Assembly: GCA_023213315.1 (NCBI GenBank)
Contig: JAKCPI010014921.1
Coordinates: forward strand, 22,963 to 86,962
DNA length: 64,000 nucleotides
Origin: Euborellia annulipes
Taxonomy: Eukaryota; Arthropoda; Insecta; Dermaptera; Anisolabididae
Direction: 5' to 3'
In this document: in pieces, positions 1 through 9,722 of the stretch
Layout of the letters: each line of letters opens with the position of its first letter
Numbering within the stretch: position 1 is the first letter of the stretch
The notes under the pieces: model-generated
Told to the model about the DNA's origin: nothing
The model's input: only the letters and a program-made list of their open reading frames with translations
Database searches by the model: none
Made by a program: the position numbers and the translations under genes

Positions 1-258
1 ATAAGTTAATATACATATATATAGAAAGTATTGGATTCTTGTCAAAAATTCAATGTCGAGACTTTGATGGATGGATATACATGTTTTGACCTCTCCTGAA
101 TCCAAAAAAATAGTTTTCGCGACATGTTCTGTCTGTCTGTGTGCCTGTCTGTTTGGGTTCAATTTAAGGAATTGAAGGAATTGAGCTAGGAGGTTGAAAT
201 TTTATATTAAAGTTAGGCACCCCCCCTAGTGCTTGAAAATGAGATTTGAGAAAAATAT
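1..258 (-). repeat. HP1 repeat, partial copy
   Basis: The window opens inside a minus-strand copy of the hairpin-ended repeat called HP1 here (type copy 50334-50999). Recognisable parts are the AT-rich terminal stem, a stretch reading ATTCAATGTCGAGACTTTGA, the segment TTTCGCGACATGTTCTGTCT followed by a degraded CTGT microsatellite, and the TTAAGTTAGGCACCCCC block. It is cut off at about 258 by the palindromic element that follows. I see no coding capacity. Confidence 0.75.
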
Positions 259-265
259 TTTTCTT

Positions 266-475
266 CAGGAATGAAAGTTAGAAAAAACGAAGCCAGAATT
301 TTTCTATAAAAAATATATTTTAACAGCTTACGTTTCGGCTTTGGTCAAAGCCATCCTCAGAGCTGTTAGTGGTCATCCGAGGATGGCTTTTACCAAGGCC
401 GAAACGTAAGCTGTTAAAATATATAGTCAAAGAAAAAATTCTAGCTTTGTTTTCTTCTAACTTTCATTCCTGATA
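266..475. repeat. Palindromic element carrying hammerhead-like motifs
   Basis: A near-perfect inverted repeat of about 100 bp per arm. The left arm starts GGAATGAAAGTTAGAA and the right arm ends TTCTAACTTTCATTCC. Each arm contains a hammerhead ribozyme core, one per strand. The minus-strand core is intact (separate entry). The plus-strand core at 371-415 is damaged: CCGAGGA replaces CTGAGGA and the stem I partner is lost. No ORF is present. The layout resembles other palindromic elements in this window. Confidence 0.8.
321..368 (-). ncRNA. Hammerhead ribozyme-like motif, intact
   Basis: Read on the minus strand: stem I TAACAGCT pairs perfectly (8 bp) with AGCTGTTA. The core CTGAGGA is followed by one extra T, then stem II GGCTTT/AAAGCC with loop GACC, then GAAA and a helix III reduced to the self-complementary ACGT, giving a cleavage triplet GTA. 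Core and stems match type I hammerheads with a minimal helix III, known from Penelope-like elements and animal retrozymes and thought to act as dimers. The T between A9 and stem II departs from the textbook core but recurs in the other complete copies here. Activity is untested. Confidence 0.75.
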
Positions 476-507
476 CAAATTCCACTAGCCATAAAATACC
501 CTTATAC

Positions 508-780
508 CAGCGTTTTCCAAACTGTGAGCGCGCCTCCCTAGGGAGGCGCGGACTAGTCTAAGGGGAGGAGCGAATATTGGTCACCAGGACCAATTTTCCA
601 AATGATTGCTAGTTTTAATTTAAATAAGAATATATAAAAAAATATTTTTATATAAATTTATATTTTTTAGCATTAAAAATTTTTGTTTTTGTATTATTTT
701 ATAAAATGGGGGGGGGGGGGGCGTCATAAGATTAAATATTTTTAAGGGAGGCGTGGTAACATAAAGTTTGGAAACCACTG
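508..780. mobile_element. hAT-type MITE
   Basis: The ends are inverted repeats: CAGCGTTTTCCAAACT on the left and AAGTTTGGAAACCACTG on the right, a typical hAT terminal motif. Inner arms match as GCGCCTCCCTAGGGAGGCG and GGGAGGCGTGG. The interior is AT-rich with a G12 run and has no ORF. I could not see a clean 8-bp TSD, so it is probably old. Confidence 0.65.
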
Positions 781-1395
781 CATTAGAGCCTTGGAAACCC
801 TTCTTTTACCATGCGACGAGGAAGTCTGAATCCGATTGTCTTTAATTAATCCCATAATAACAATAGACAAGATAACATAACTTAAATAATAAATCGCTTA
901 ACAAGAAAGTTAGAGTAATAATAAATATGAAATTTATTTTTTATTATCATCAGGCTTTTTTCATTTCATTATTAATAGTAGACTAATGTAATAAAGGGAA
1001 AAGGAAAGGGAAAAAGTTCATTCAAGAATGGAATAAGAGTGTCCATAAATATGTTAGAAATTCACTAAAAGTTAGGATTTCATATAATCATCTCATAAGT
1101 TTGCGCAAAGTACTTTGAAGCACGATCTCTAACCGATCCGATCTTCAATTATAATTTCCTATCAGCTTTCCTTAATAATAATTTTTAACTAAATCACTAA
1201 TTTATTTTTTAACTTTTCACCAAGTTAATAGCTATGTTATAAATTCTCTTTTGCTATTTTATAATTTCTTAACGTGTTTAAGGAGTGTTTAATAATTTTT
1301 TAGATATTAAATAGTAGTAATTATTATTTTAAAAAAAATAATACTAGCCAGATGAAATTTTTATTGTTCATTTAAAATTTTTGATTTTCTGGTAC
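781..1395. other. AT-rich spacer, nothing recognised
   Basis: An AT-rich stretch upstream of the RasGAP exons. I see no ORF with coding character, no terminal repeats and no RNA gene. Confidence 0.6.
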
Positions 1396-1396
1396 A

Positions 1397-1881
1397 ATGA
1401 GCGACACAATTAAGTCCCTACCTGGGAGCTAGAGCTCTAAGTATATGGTATATAGTGAACTATATACTGTACATTCACTATAATACTATAATATTCACTA
1501 TATACCAGGGATGGCGAACCTTTTTGAGAGAAGTGGGTCAAATTTTGTTCATATTTTTTTTTAGCTCATGGGTCACTAATGCCAATTTGGACCAGAAATA
1601 AGTTTAAAAATTTTATTTTCAAAACTAAAAATTTTTAAAATTCAATTGACTTAACGGGTAAAAATGGGCGTGTTTTGACGTTTTAAAAATTTTTAGTGCG
1701 CCTCTTTCCTCCTTCACGGGCAACTTTTTTAGATGAGTTTCTGTGAGTAGTAATCGTGGGTCAGTTAAAAAGCTTGCGTGGATCAGTGTCTGACCCACGG
1801 TCCATAGGTTCGCCATCACTGCTATATACCATATACTCAAGGCTCTAACTCCCAGGTGGGGACTTAATTGTAGCGCTCGTT
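1397..1881. repeat. Foldback element split by a hAT MITE
   Basis: Outer inverted arms read GAGCGACACAATTAAGTCCC on the left and GGGACTTAATTGTAGCGCTC on the right. They continue inward through CTGGGAGCT / AACTCCCAG and the TATATACCATATA segments. A younger hAT MITE sits inside it. No coding sequence is present. Confidence 0.75.
1506..1821. mobile_element. hAT-type MITE with 8-bp TSD
   Basis: Terminal inverted repeats CAGGGATGGCGAACCT and AGGTTCGCCATCACTG are flanked by the exact 8-bp duplication CTATATAC at 1498-1505 and 1822-1829. Both features are standard for the hAT superfamily. The interior is short and non-coding, so the element is non-autonomous. An open frame on its minus strand (1625-1891) is a chance reading. 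Confidence 0.9.
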
Positions 1882-3045
1882 CACTATACAAATCATTTTA
1901 TTTAAATTTCAATATTATACAAAATTTTTTATCTAAATCTTTTTGAAAAGACCAATCTTATAATTCTGGAATCACTTTACGCAACAAACCCAAAACTTTA
2001 TTTTGCAAAAGATTCGTAATTCAAGAAAATTTTATAGTATTGCATTCTCGATTTGTTTGAAAAAAATTTTACATGGCAAATTTCTCCGAATTTCATAAAT
2101 CAACATTAGTCATTATCATTTTACGTGAATTCTTTATACCCATAATTTTTACACCTCAAAAATTTATTAATATAAAATCTTATTTAAAAAAATTTTGTTT
2201 AAAAATAACTGACAAAATTTTTCAATTACAGACGTTCACAGTCCGAAACAAGCTTTCTGAATGATTAAAACAAGCCCGGTTTTAAACCATAGAAATAATA
2301 ATAGAGCAGCCTTAACACCGTTTTCCCTTTATTTGAACGTAAAATATTAACATTTATTTTTTCTAATGAAAGAGGGGGACAGAAATATTGTCAATTCAAA
2401 AAAATAAATAAATAAATAAATCACTGTTTTAATTTTTACATGATTGCCATCGTTATTTTTTCTAAAGTATCAAGCAACACAAAAAAATATTAGGCTATAA
2501 AGAGATAACAGAATATTGAGATTTTTTCTTGTCATAATCTAGAAATGAATATTTTCACTGTCTCTCATTTAAGCGAAAATATTTTTTCTCAACTTTTATC
2601 TTTATTGTGCATCATGTTCAGGGTCCATTTAATAACTTATTAATGAAGTGTTACTTCACTTCCTACTTCATCTTCTTTTGATACGGAATTTTATCGTTGG
2701 GATAAATCACAACTTTCTAATTCAAATAAAATTTTAATAATGAAGAGGAAAAAAAAAAATAAACAAACTTTTCCAGGTCAATTCAGACATCTTTAGGACA
2801 TTTGAAAATAGGAATAATGACTAAAACTAAGCGTCCCCCCTCCACTCTCCTGTTCTGATTGAGGTTGGAGATGTGAGTTCATTCACAATGAAATTTATAA
2901 AATAACATTTTAAATAGGCTATCATTTGAAATAAATAAATTTGATAAAAAACAGAAGACATATCAAAATACGATAGCGTTTCAGATCGTGAGAGAAAACA
3001 ATTTTTTATATGATATGTTAGCGAGGCGAATAGCTGAATCAGTAT
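1882..3045. other. AT-rich spacer, nothing recognised
   Basis: No coding, RNA or transposon signature is recognisable apart from short homopolymers and an AATA microsatellite near 2400. Confidence 0.55.
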
Positions 3046-3402
3046 GTAGTAGAAAATAAAAGGTCGAGCAGTTATGTTAATTTCTTTATTTAAGAACCCA
3101 CAGCGACGTTTCGGTCGACTATGCGACCATCTTCATGGCTAGAGTTCAGTCAACAGAAAAACCTCTTAAGTTCTTTGACAGACATTTCATAAAATACATT
3201 ACGATCTATCATATATAATGTATTCAGCGCCAAAGTCAATATATGATAATGTATTTTATGAAATGTCTGTCAAAGAACTTAAGAGGTTTTTCTGTTGACT
3301 TAACTCTAGCCATGAAAATGGTCGCATAGTCGACCGAAACGTCGCTGTGGGTTCCTAAATAAAGAAATTAACATAGCTGCTCGAACTTTTATTTTCTACT
3401 AC
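3046..3402. repeat. Palindromic element with degraded hammerhead-like motifs
   Basis: Long inverted arms read TAGTAGAAAATAAAAGGTCG on the left and CGAACTTTTATTTTCTACTA on the right. Both arms carry GACC, GAAACGTC and a stem II of GGTCG/CGACC around CATAGT. The core is damaged in both arms (ATGAAGA and ATGAAAA instead of CTGANGA). The arms meet around 3215-3240. Structurally it is the same kind of element as 266-475. Confidence 0.75.
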
Positions 3403-3659
3403 AATTTTTTATCTATTGTATTTTCAAATTGAAATTACTGTGGACTCGGATTCTAGACTATCCGATAAAAAAGAGACTTAAAAAAAAAAAACTCGCCATC
3501 TTTGTTTGACTTCTTCATGGCAAAAACTCATATTCATATTCATCCAAGAATTAACTTGGCGTTTCTTCTAAACATTTAAAATAGTGAACCTTATTATAGT
3601 CGCACTTTAAGAGAAACAACAGATGACTTTTCGAAATTTTAGTCATTTTATAATAATTT

Positions 3660-3950
3660 ATTTCATGGGTCAGCAACCCAAAGTTCTTGCGGGCAACTTT
3701 GGAAATGCATCATAACTCCGCGGGCCTCATATAAAATTATATATTTCCATCAATAGATTTAGACCCACTATAGACATTTTTTGGGTTGAAAAATTGAATT
3801 ATAATGAGTTATTATTATTCTGATTGCATTTTTTAATATTCATAAATTGTTTTTCACTATTTTGACCATTAAAAAATAAATATATTTTATAAAATCTCGC
3901 AGGCCGGGAAAATGTTCAAGGCGGTCCGCAGACCTTTGATTTATTTCTTT
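3660..3950. mobile_element. Possible hAT-derived remnant
   Basis: The sequence begins near GGGTCAGCAACCCAAAG and ends near GGTCCGCAGACCTTTGA, both similar to degenerate hAT termini. No TSD is evident. It is a remnant at best. Confidence 0.3.
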
Positions 3951-4560
3951 CAAAACTTATATTATTAAAAGTTGGAAGCTAGAAGCAAGCGTAACAAGAA
4001 ATTTATGAGAAGTTCAAGTCTTGCATAACCTCCGCATCTACTTACAATTTATTAAATAAATTATTCTTTTTGCATGTATCAATATACTAAATTTTAATAA
4101 TCTAATATAATCCTAATTATAATCCAATTTAATCTCAAGGGGGGGGGGGTTAATCCCTCTGGGCTACCACGACTCATTAAAACAAACAGTCACTTGTGTA
4201 AGATAATTTGAATTTAAATAAATGGTTACATAATATTTTACCAAAGCGAACTCACTAACTTAAACGAAGTGAAATATCTATCAACAAGATGTTTGTTTAC
4301 AAGCAAGGCCAAGCATTGCTGATCCTCGGATGAGTGATCCCGAGAGACACGAGTTTTAATTTATTTTTATTTCCTAAATTCTTTAATTTTTGACAAACAT
4401 ACAAAAAAAAAAAATTAAATTTCCTAATAGAATTTTTTTAAGATTTTCTTGATTATAAAAAATAATAATTTTTTAATTAGTCATTAAAAAAACGGGCCAA
4501 TTAAGTTCCCAAAATAAGAGATTTTTTATATATAATAAATTTCTCTCATTAAAAGTCACC

Positions 4561-5346
4561 GTACTCGAAAGTTGTGTTCTGTGCTTGTCACACCAGATTT
4601 TGTGTCGACATGTATTTAGTTCCCGACAGTATGGAACATATGAATTCAGATGCAAGGTCTTTAAAATACACAGGTTGGCCAGAAACTAGTAAACAAACAA
4701 TTTTCCGGTCACAGTTTTTGATTGGTCCACTCATGAAGCTCCTTACTTGTATTTTTCTATGTGGCAGCATTGTTGACTGCCTATAACCTAGTTCACATTA
4801 ATTTTGTTTTGTTTGCGAATTTATAGTTTCTGACTAAACTAATTTAGACCCTGGTATTTATTCTGCTTTATTAATAATATACCGTATATAAATATTTATA
4901 AATGGTTTGTTCCGAAAGATCTTTTACAAAAAGAGGCTCCATGACGTCACTCCCTTGGAATGAAAAAATGTAAACAAACCGAGTTTGACCCCCCCCTGTT
5001 CAGATGTAAAATTTATAAGGGAAAATATTTATATTTTGTAACCATGGCAACCATTTCTCCTATCTTTCCTATGAAGCACAAGAGTAAAGTGTGCTTCAAA
5101 CAATTTGAGGGCAAAACGAGAATATACATTTGAAAGAGCATCTAAAAAATAATTGATTTTTGAATTTTTAATCAAAATCGTTAGAGCAAATTTTGAGAAA
5201 ATCGAAAAAAACTGAAAAAGTACATCAGTAAAGTACTAGTACCCTTTGGCAATTTTGATTAAAAGCTTATTTTTCCGGTCCCGGGGGGTGTTTAACTTAA
5301 ATATAAAATTTCAGCTTCATAGCTCAATTCCTTCATGCTAAAATTG

Positions 5347-5385
<39 letters not shown>

Positions 5386-5540
5386 ACACACACACACACA
5401 CAGACAGACCATGTCGCGAAAACCACTTTTTGGATTCAGGGGACATCAAAACGTGAAGATCCATCAAAATCTCGAATTTTTGCATGAATCCAATACTTTC
5501 TCTATATATATATTAATATATACATAGGGAGAAAGTAAAA
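4561..5540 (+). repeat. HP1 repeat interrupted by a 350-bp insertion
   Basis: A plus-strand HP1 copy. It shows the right half of the 5' hairpin (GTTGTGTTCTGTGCTTGTCA), the GTGTCGACATGTATTTAGTT block, the AAAAAATAATTGATTTTTGA segment, a long CA microsatellite, CATGTCGCGAAAACCAC, and the 3' AT hairpin ending GAGAAAGTAAAA. Foreign sequence at about 4651-5001 is bounded by a repeated CAGATG. It holds no coding sequence, and the small open frames there are chance. Confidence 0.75.
5347..5402. repeat. CA dinucleotide microsatellite
   Basis: About 28 CA units with one CC interruption. It occupies the variable tract found at the same place in most HP1 copies. Confidence 0.95.
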
Positions 5541-6112
5541 ATATGGGGAATGACTCCCCCGAAACTTTCTCGCATATTCTTTTGGAATTACGTCTGGGTG
5601 TGTTTCACAAATAGATTTATTTATTTTACATGTTTTTTAATGACACCTGTATGATTTTGTTTTGATTTTTCTTTCCAAAATTTACGAAAAATGTCTATTT
5701 CTTCTGTGATTATTTCAAAAACTATTCAGTTTTCGGAAAAATGTCAAAGAATAAAAACTTTTTAAAATAGAGTATTTTATCATAATATAATTAACAAAAA
5801 AATTGAAAATTTCAAAATGTTTGAAAAAACTTTTTAGGTAAAGTACTACTTCCAAGTGACGTATTTACTCCAAAAGTTGATAGAAATCTACAATTTTAGT
5901 GTAAGGAGCATATACCAAATTTCATCGATCTAGCTGCTTTGGTTTTTAAGCAATCGTGTTTCCACACACACACACACACACAGAGACATAATGCCCAAAA
6001 TGGTATTTTTGGACTAAGGGAGGTCTAAAATGTGGAGAAACATCAAAAACTCGAAGTCGAATTTTTTTACGATTACAATACCTTCTCTTTATATTCTATA
6101 CGAGAAAGTAAA
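5541..6112 (+). repeat. Second hairpin-family repeat (HP2)
   Basis: Related in layout to HP1, with a CA tract (5963-5982), a stretch ACATCAAAAACTCGAAGTCG and a terminal stem ending CGAGAAAGTAAAAA. The internal block ATTTCATCGATCTAGCTGCT recurs at 58760. The first 80 bases match the end of another copy in reverse orientation (compare 43560-43620), so this is a composite of two fragments. Non-coding. Confidence 0.6.
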
Positions 6113-7009
6113 AAATCATCAAAAAATCTTAAATCTTGAGATACAAATTTTGAGGTGACACTGTCCTTGTGTGTCACTGACTGTATATGTTTGTGAGGTC
6201 TAATGTTCACATTAGCCGTAAAGAACTAAAAATCCAATAAAAAATTTAGTTTCCCAAGGATAGAAGTAAATAAAGGAGGGAATTAACCTAAAAGTTCGTT
6301 CCACAATTGGCTGCTTCCATCTATTACACAATCATCGATCCGCATCTTTATTTTATTGTCTTAGATCTAAAACAAAACATGTCAACTCGGTCTGCTTATG
6401 TTATGTTCTCGTCGTCTGTGTGTGAGTGTCTGTTTTTGTTTTCTTTTTGTGTCCCCAAAATGGAAATGGCGAATCTTTTCAATGTCGGCGGCCTTGGAAC
6501 AGGAATTTATTTACACTCCCCCATATTTTCTTTTGAAATTTTTATTATGTTCTAAGTCTTGAATAGTAATTAATTAAAGGAGAATAATAAATTCAAAGCC
6601 TATGATCTATTTAATATAATGGTAGATTATTTTATTATAAAATAATAATACTTTTTTTAATTATTTATTTTTTGGTCCTTAGCCATTCGGCCCCCAATAC
6701 AAAGTTTTTCCAGAGCCTAATATATTTGTTTATAGATTAAATATTTTTTAATTTTTTGCATTGGTAGAAGGTAGGAAATTCAAATGACCAGGTCATTGAT
6801 TTATTGCTACAGTGTTCCTCTAGAAAAAGATGGTGAAAATTTTGTTACCTACCTTCTAGGAACCATAATACACACTCTTCATGGAAGTTAAAAAAACTTC
6901 CTCTAGTTTATCTTCTATAAAATTTATCCTCTCACCTTCTATTTACTCCCACGAATTTCAAATAATTTTGTCCAACTTGTCTTACACGTTAGATAAAATA
7001 TTTTATACC
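6113..7009. other. AT-rich sequence, nothing recognised
   Basis: No supported gene. An 82-codon open frame at 6307-6555 has no recognisable domain, shows no splice continuity with the RasGAP exons, and is probably chance. Confidence 0.5.
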
Positions 7010-7017
7010 CTTAAAGC

Positions 7018-7287
7018 TAGGAACGACAATATTCGGTTTCGGCAAAAAGTAGCGAAACTTGAGTCTTAAAAAAAAAAGGTCAAATGATTTGCTTGAAGGA
7101 GAAAAAATTTTTGTCTCCCAAAAAAAAGGTAAAATGATTTTCACGGAGGGGAAAAAATTTCAAAAAAAAAAAAAAAAATTTTTTTATAGGAAATACAAGT
7201 TTCGGTTTCGGTTACGGTTTCGGCCGAAATAAGGTTGAGCCGAATATTCGGTTCGGTTTCGGCTGAAAATCTGTTCGGTCGGACCCA
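7018..7287. mobile_element. hAT-type MITE with TTCGG-rich interior
   Basis: The termini TAGGAACGAC and its partner GTCGGACCCA are flanked by the exact 8-bp duplication CTTAAAGC (7010-7017 and 7288-7295). The interior contains repeats of the CGGTTTCGG type and A-rich runs. Similar TTCGG repeats occur in the 55-56 kb foldback. Non-autonomous. Confidence 0.8.
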
Positions 7288-7429
7288 CTTAAAGCTAATG
7301 AAATTTTACAACTGTTGCAAAAAAAATTTCTATTTTTAAATCGTCCCTTCTTGCTCGCGTGCCAATTTTCATTTCTAAATAATCAAAAAAGTACACCGTT
7401 GATATAAAAAAATAAATTTAACAAGATTG

Positions 7430-7640
7430 TATGTTTTTTGTTGGTGAGTTCAAGCACCAAGGCCCCCAGAAATCGAACCCAGGATCTCCAGCCTTTCCGG
7501 GGCATCGGTGTGCTTAGCCTCAACAACAATATCTATGACCCAGCTAAAGTCCGAATCGAAGTGAAAATTAATATCTTATTCAAATATTTGGATCTCGAAA
7601 AATATTTAACAATAAAAAATAAATATTTAGTTTTTTATGG
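7430..7640 (-). repeat. tRNA-like SINE fragment (SINE2)
   Basis: On the minus strand, a tRNA-like head contains a B-box-like GGTTCGATTTC and the tail matches the sequence at 37840-38045, including AAATATTTGGATCTCGAAAA. The A-box region is degraded. It is a retroposed relic rather than a tRNA gene. Confidence 0.55.
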
Positions 7641-7740
7641 AAATTGTATGTTACGTCAACGTCAAAATTATTTCCAAGAGATAAGATTTATTTGAGGTTT
7701 ACTAGCGGTACTCTCGTGATACTGGCATGCTTAATAAAAG

Positions 7741-7995
7741 GAAGCAAGAGTAATGAGGAGGTGGAGGTAGGAGGAGGAGGAGGAGGGTGCAGCTCTCACC
7801 TTGACATTTTGTAGAATGGTGACAGCCAATAAGTGAGTTGACTGTGTCTATCGTTTGACATGCATCCATGGAGAGCAAAGAGGCAGGCGAAGTTGAAGCT
7901 TGAAGCCGCCTAACGGAGACAGGGCAACGACCGCCAAGGCCAGCGAGGGCACGGGCCTATTTCGGACACGGCCTTTGCCGGGCCGGGGCCTTATT
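7741..7995 (+). promoter_or_regulatory. GC-rich island, possible 5' region
   Basis: A GC-rich island in AT-rich surroundings. It has GGAGGAGGAGG repeats, a CCAAT-like AGCCAATAAG and a donor-like AA|GTGAGT at 7833. It could be a promoter or 5' untranslated exon of the RasGAP gene, but no reading frame through it joins exon 1 in phase. Function is a guess from composition. Confidence 0.25.
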
Positions 7996-8274
7996 TATTA
8001 TCCTAGAATGTTCACCCGTGACTTGACTTACCTTCAATCCTACTGGGTATAATTAATATGCTTCTGATCATTATTTTTTTTCTAGCTTTATTATATTATG
8101 GATAATTTATATACTCATCACCATTTTATTCCTACATTCTTAGGAATATTTATATCAAAGGAGTATATAATTTTATATAGATCTATAAAATTCCAGAACA
8201 AATATTATCTAATAAACGGTTGCGATAATCGTCTTCATAATCGATCAGGTTGGAAATAAGTCACATGCGTTATA

Positions 8275-8560
8275 GCAGGGGTATCCAACCCGCGGCCCCC
8301 CTTGAACATCTTTGCAGCCTACGAGATTAATCACACTTTTACAAAATATATTTTTCTGGGTATTATTTCTGGAATTGAAATAAATTTGTATTTTATATTT
8401 CAAATACTTTTTTTTTAAATTTTATTACACCGCTTCGAACATCCAATCTAACTGAATATACATGTGCAAAGATGTGAAATTGTCCCAATAATTTAGTGGC
8501 GACAGGCTTCTTATAAAAATGTCTGCTTTTGTATTTTAAATACTTAGTATTTTACCCGGC
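8275..8560. mobile_element. Possible hAT-derived remnant
   Basis: It starts AGCAGGGGTATCCAACCCGC, a typical hAT-like terminus, and ends near CCCGGCCCTGTC. No TSD was found. Non-coding. Confidence 0.35.
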
Positions 8561-9340
8561 CCTGTCATAATAATAATAATAATAATTCATTATGTTTCAA
8601 TTTTACATCCCAAATAAATGTAGAGAGGGTCTAAATCTAATATGGAGATTATGTTCCTTATTTATAGAGGTCAACATTTTTTTTTTAGAATATAATAGCA
8701 GGTACCCGTAGATATTTTCTATTGCATTAAAAAAAAAATAATGCCTGCAAAATTTGAACTCATTTGTAAAACGAAACACGTGGCCCATCGCCTTTGAACT
8801 TTGAGAATTTTCAAAATATTCTTAAAACTCTACATTTCTCCCTTTGTTTTGTCCACAAGGGACTAAATTAATTTCACATTCCAATAAAACTAGAAATCTA
8901 AATAGAATCTTTTATTGCTAAATAATCGATATATTCCGATTAATCGATTATTTGGATTATGAGAAAAAATAATCGATTATACATTTTTTTTCTCTGGTAA
9001 AATTTCCAATTTTCCCTCTCGCAAAAATCATTTGACTTTTTTTACCATACGAGTCTCATCCTTCAAAAATACGTTAAGCACCACTTGGGTAAAATCTACT
9101 AATTTACTGGATTAAAAATTTTCTCCCAACAATAAAAAAAAATAATCAACGAGGTTGCAAATCTTTTCCTCTCATTTATTTTCATTTTTTTGAGAATAAA
9201 TCTGTCTGGAGACTTAATCATTATACTGAACATCACTGACATATCAGCTACAGCCACGTTCTATTATTCAATTATCACTGAATTTTAAAAGATATATCAA
9301 GGAAAGGATGCAGGAGAGGAGAGACTGGCAGCCAAATTTT
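8561..9340. other. AT-rich sequence, nothing recognised
   Basis: A TAA microsatellite lies near 8567-8585 and a local ATCGATTA-rich palindromic patch at 8925-8980. No gene is supported. Confidence 0.5.
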
Positions 9341-9357
9341 TTTCTTTACATTTTTTA

Positions 9358-9403
9358 TTGGGCCGACGTTTCGGTCTCGATAGAGGCCATCTTCAGTGCC
9401 CAA
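9358..9403 (-). ncRNA. Hammerhead ribozyme-like motif, near-intact
   Basis: On the minus strand: stem I TTGGGC pairs with GCCCAA (6 bp, with one A.G mismatch next to the core). The core is CTGAAGA plus one T. Stem II is GGCCTC/GAGACC with one mismatch. Then come GAAA and helix III as ACGT, with cleavage triplet GTC. It lies about 230 bp upstream of RasGAP exon 1. No long palindromic partner was seen beside this copy. Confidence 0.7.
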
Positions 9404-9633
9404 TAAGTGTCAAGGAAATATATATAATTTGCATTAAGCAGCTATGTTTAATGATGCTCATCAGGAGAGAGATCTTTCAATATTTAATAGATATGGTTCA
9501 AGGGAAGCTGAGTAATTCTCAATAGTGGTTCTCAATAAATATTTATCGCTGATTCTCTCCTTGTAGTATTCTCTTAAGATGCACTAGGACTATAAATAAA
9601 AATCCTAATTGTGTCTATTTTTTTTTTCGATAG

Positions 9634-9722
9634 ACACCTCGTACGAGAAGGCTTGCCGAAGAGGTTCTGCCCCGGCGACTCCTGTTCTTGGAGCTCGGCT
9701 CGACCTCACGCCCAGGATCGTG
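9634..9722 (+). CDS. raskol: RasGAP exon 1 (first visible; 5' incomplete)
   Basis: Acceptor TTTTTTTTTCGATAG, donor GTAAGA. The exon carries two bases of a split codon, then 29 residues including [12 protein letters not shown] and [14 protein letters not shown]-type motifs are phosphorylatable segments in this family. It ends in phase 0, matching exon 2. Its upstream partner must end with one base of a codon, and I did not find it in the window. Confidence 0.75.

Noticed and set aside
5347..5402. CA tract as a Z-DNA or regulatory element
   Set aside because: It is the variable microsatellite found inside almost every HP1 copy, so it is better explained as part of that repeat.
9634..9722. Alternative reading frame [20 protein letters not shown] of exon 1
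   Set aside because: It is open, but it does not join exon 2 in phase; the [13 protein letters not shown] frame does and carries the family-like RRGSAP motif.
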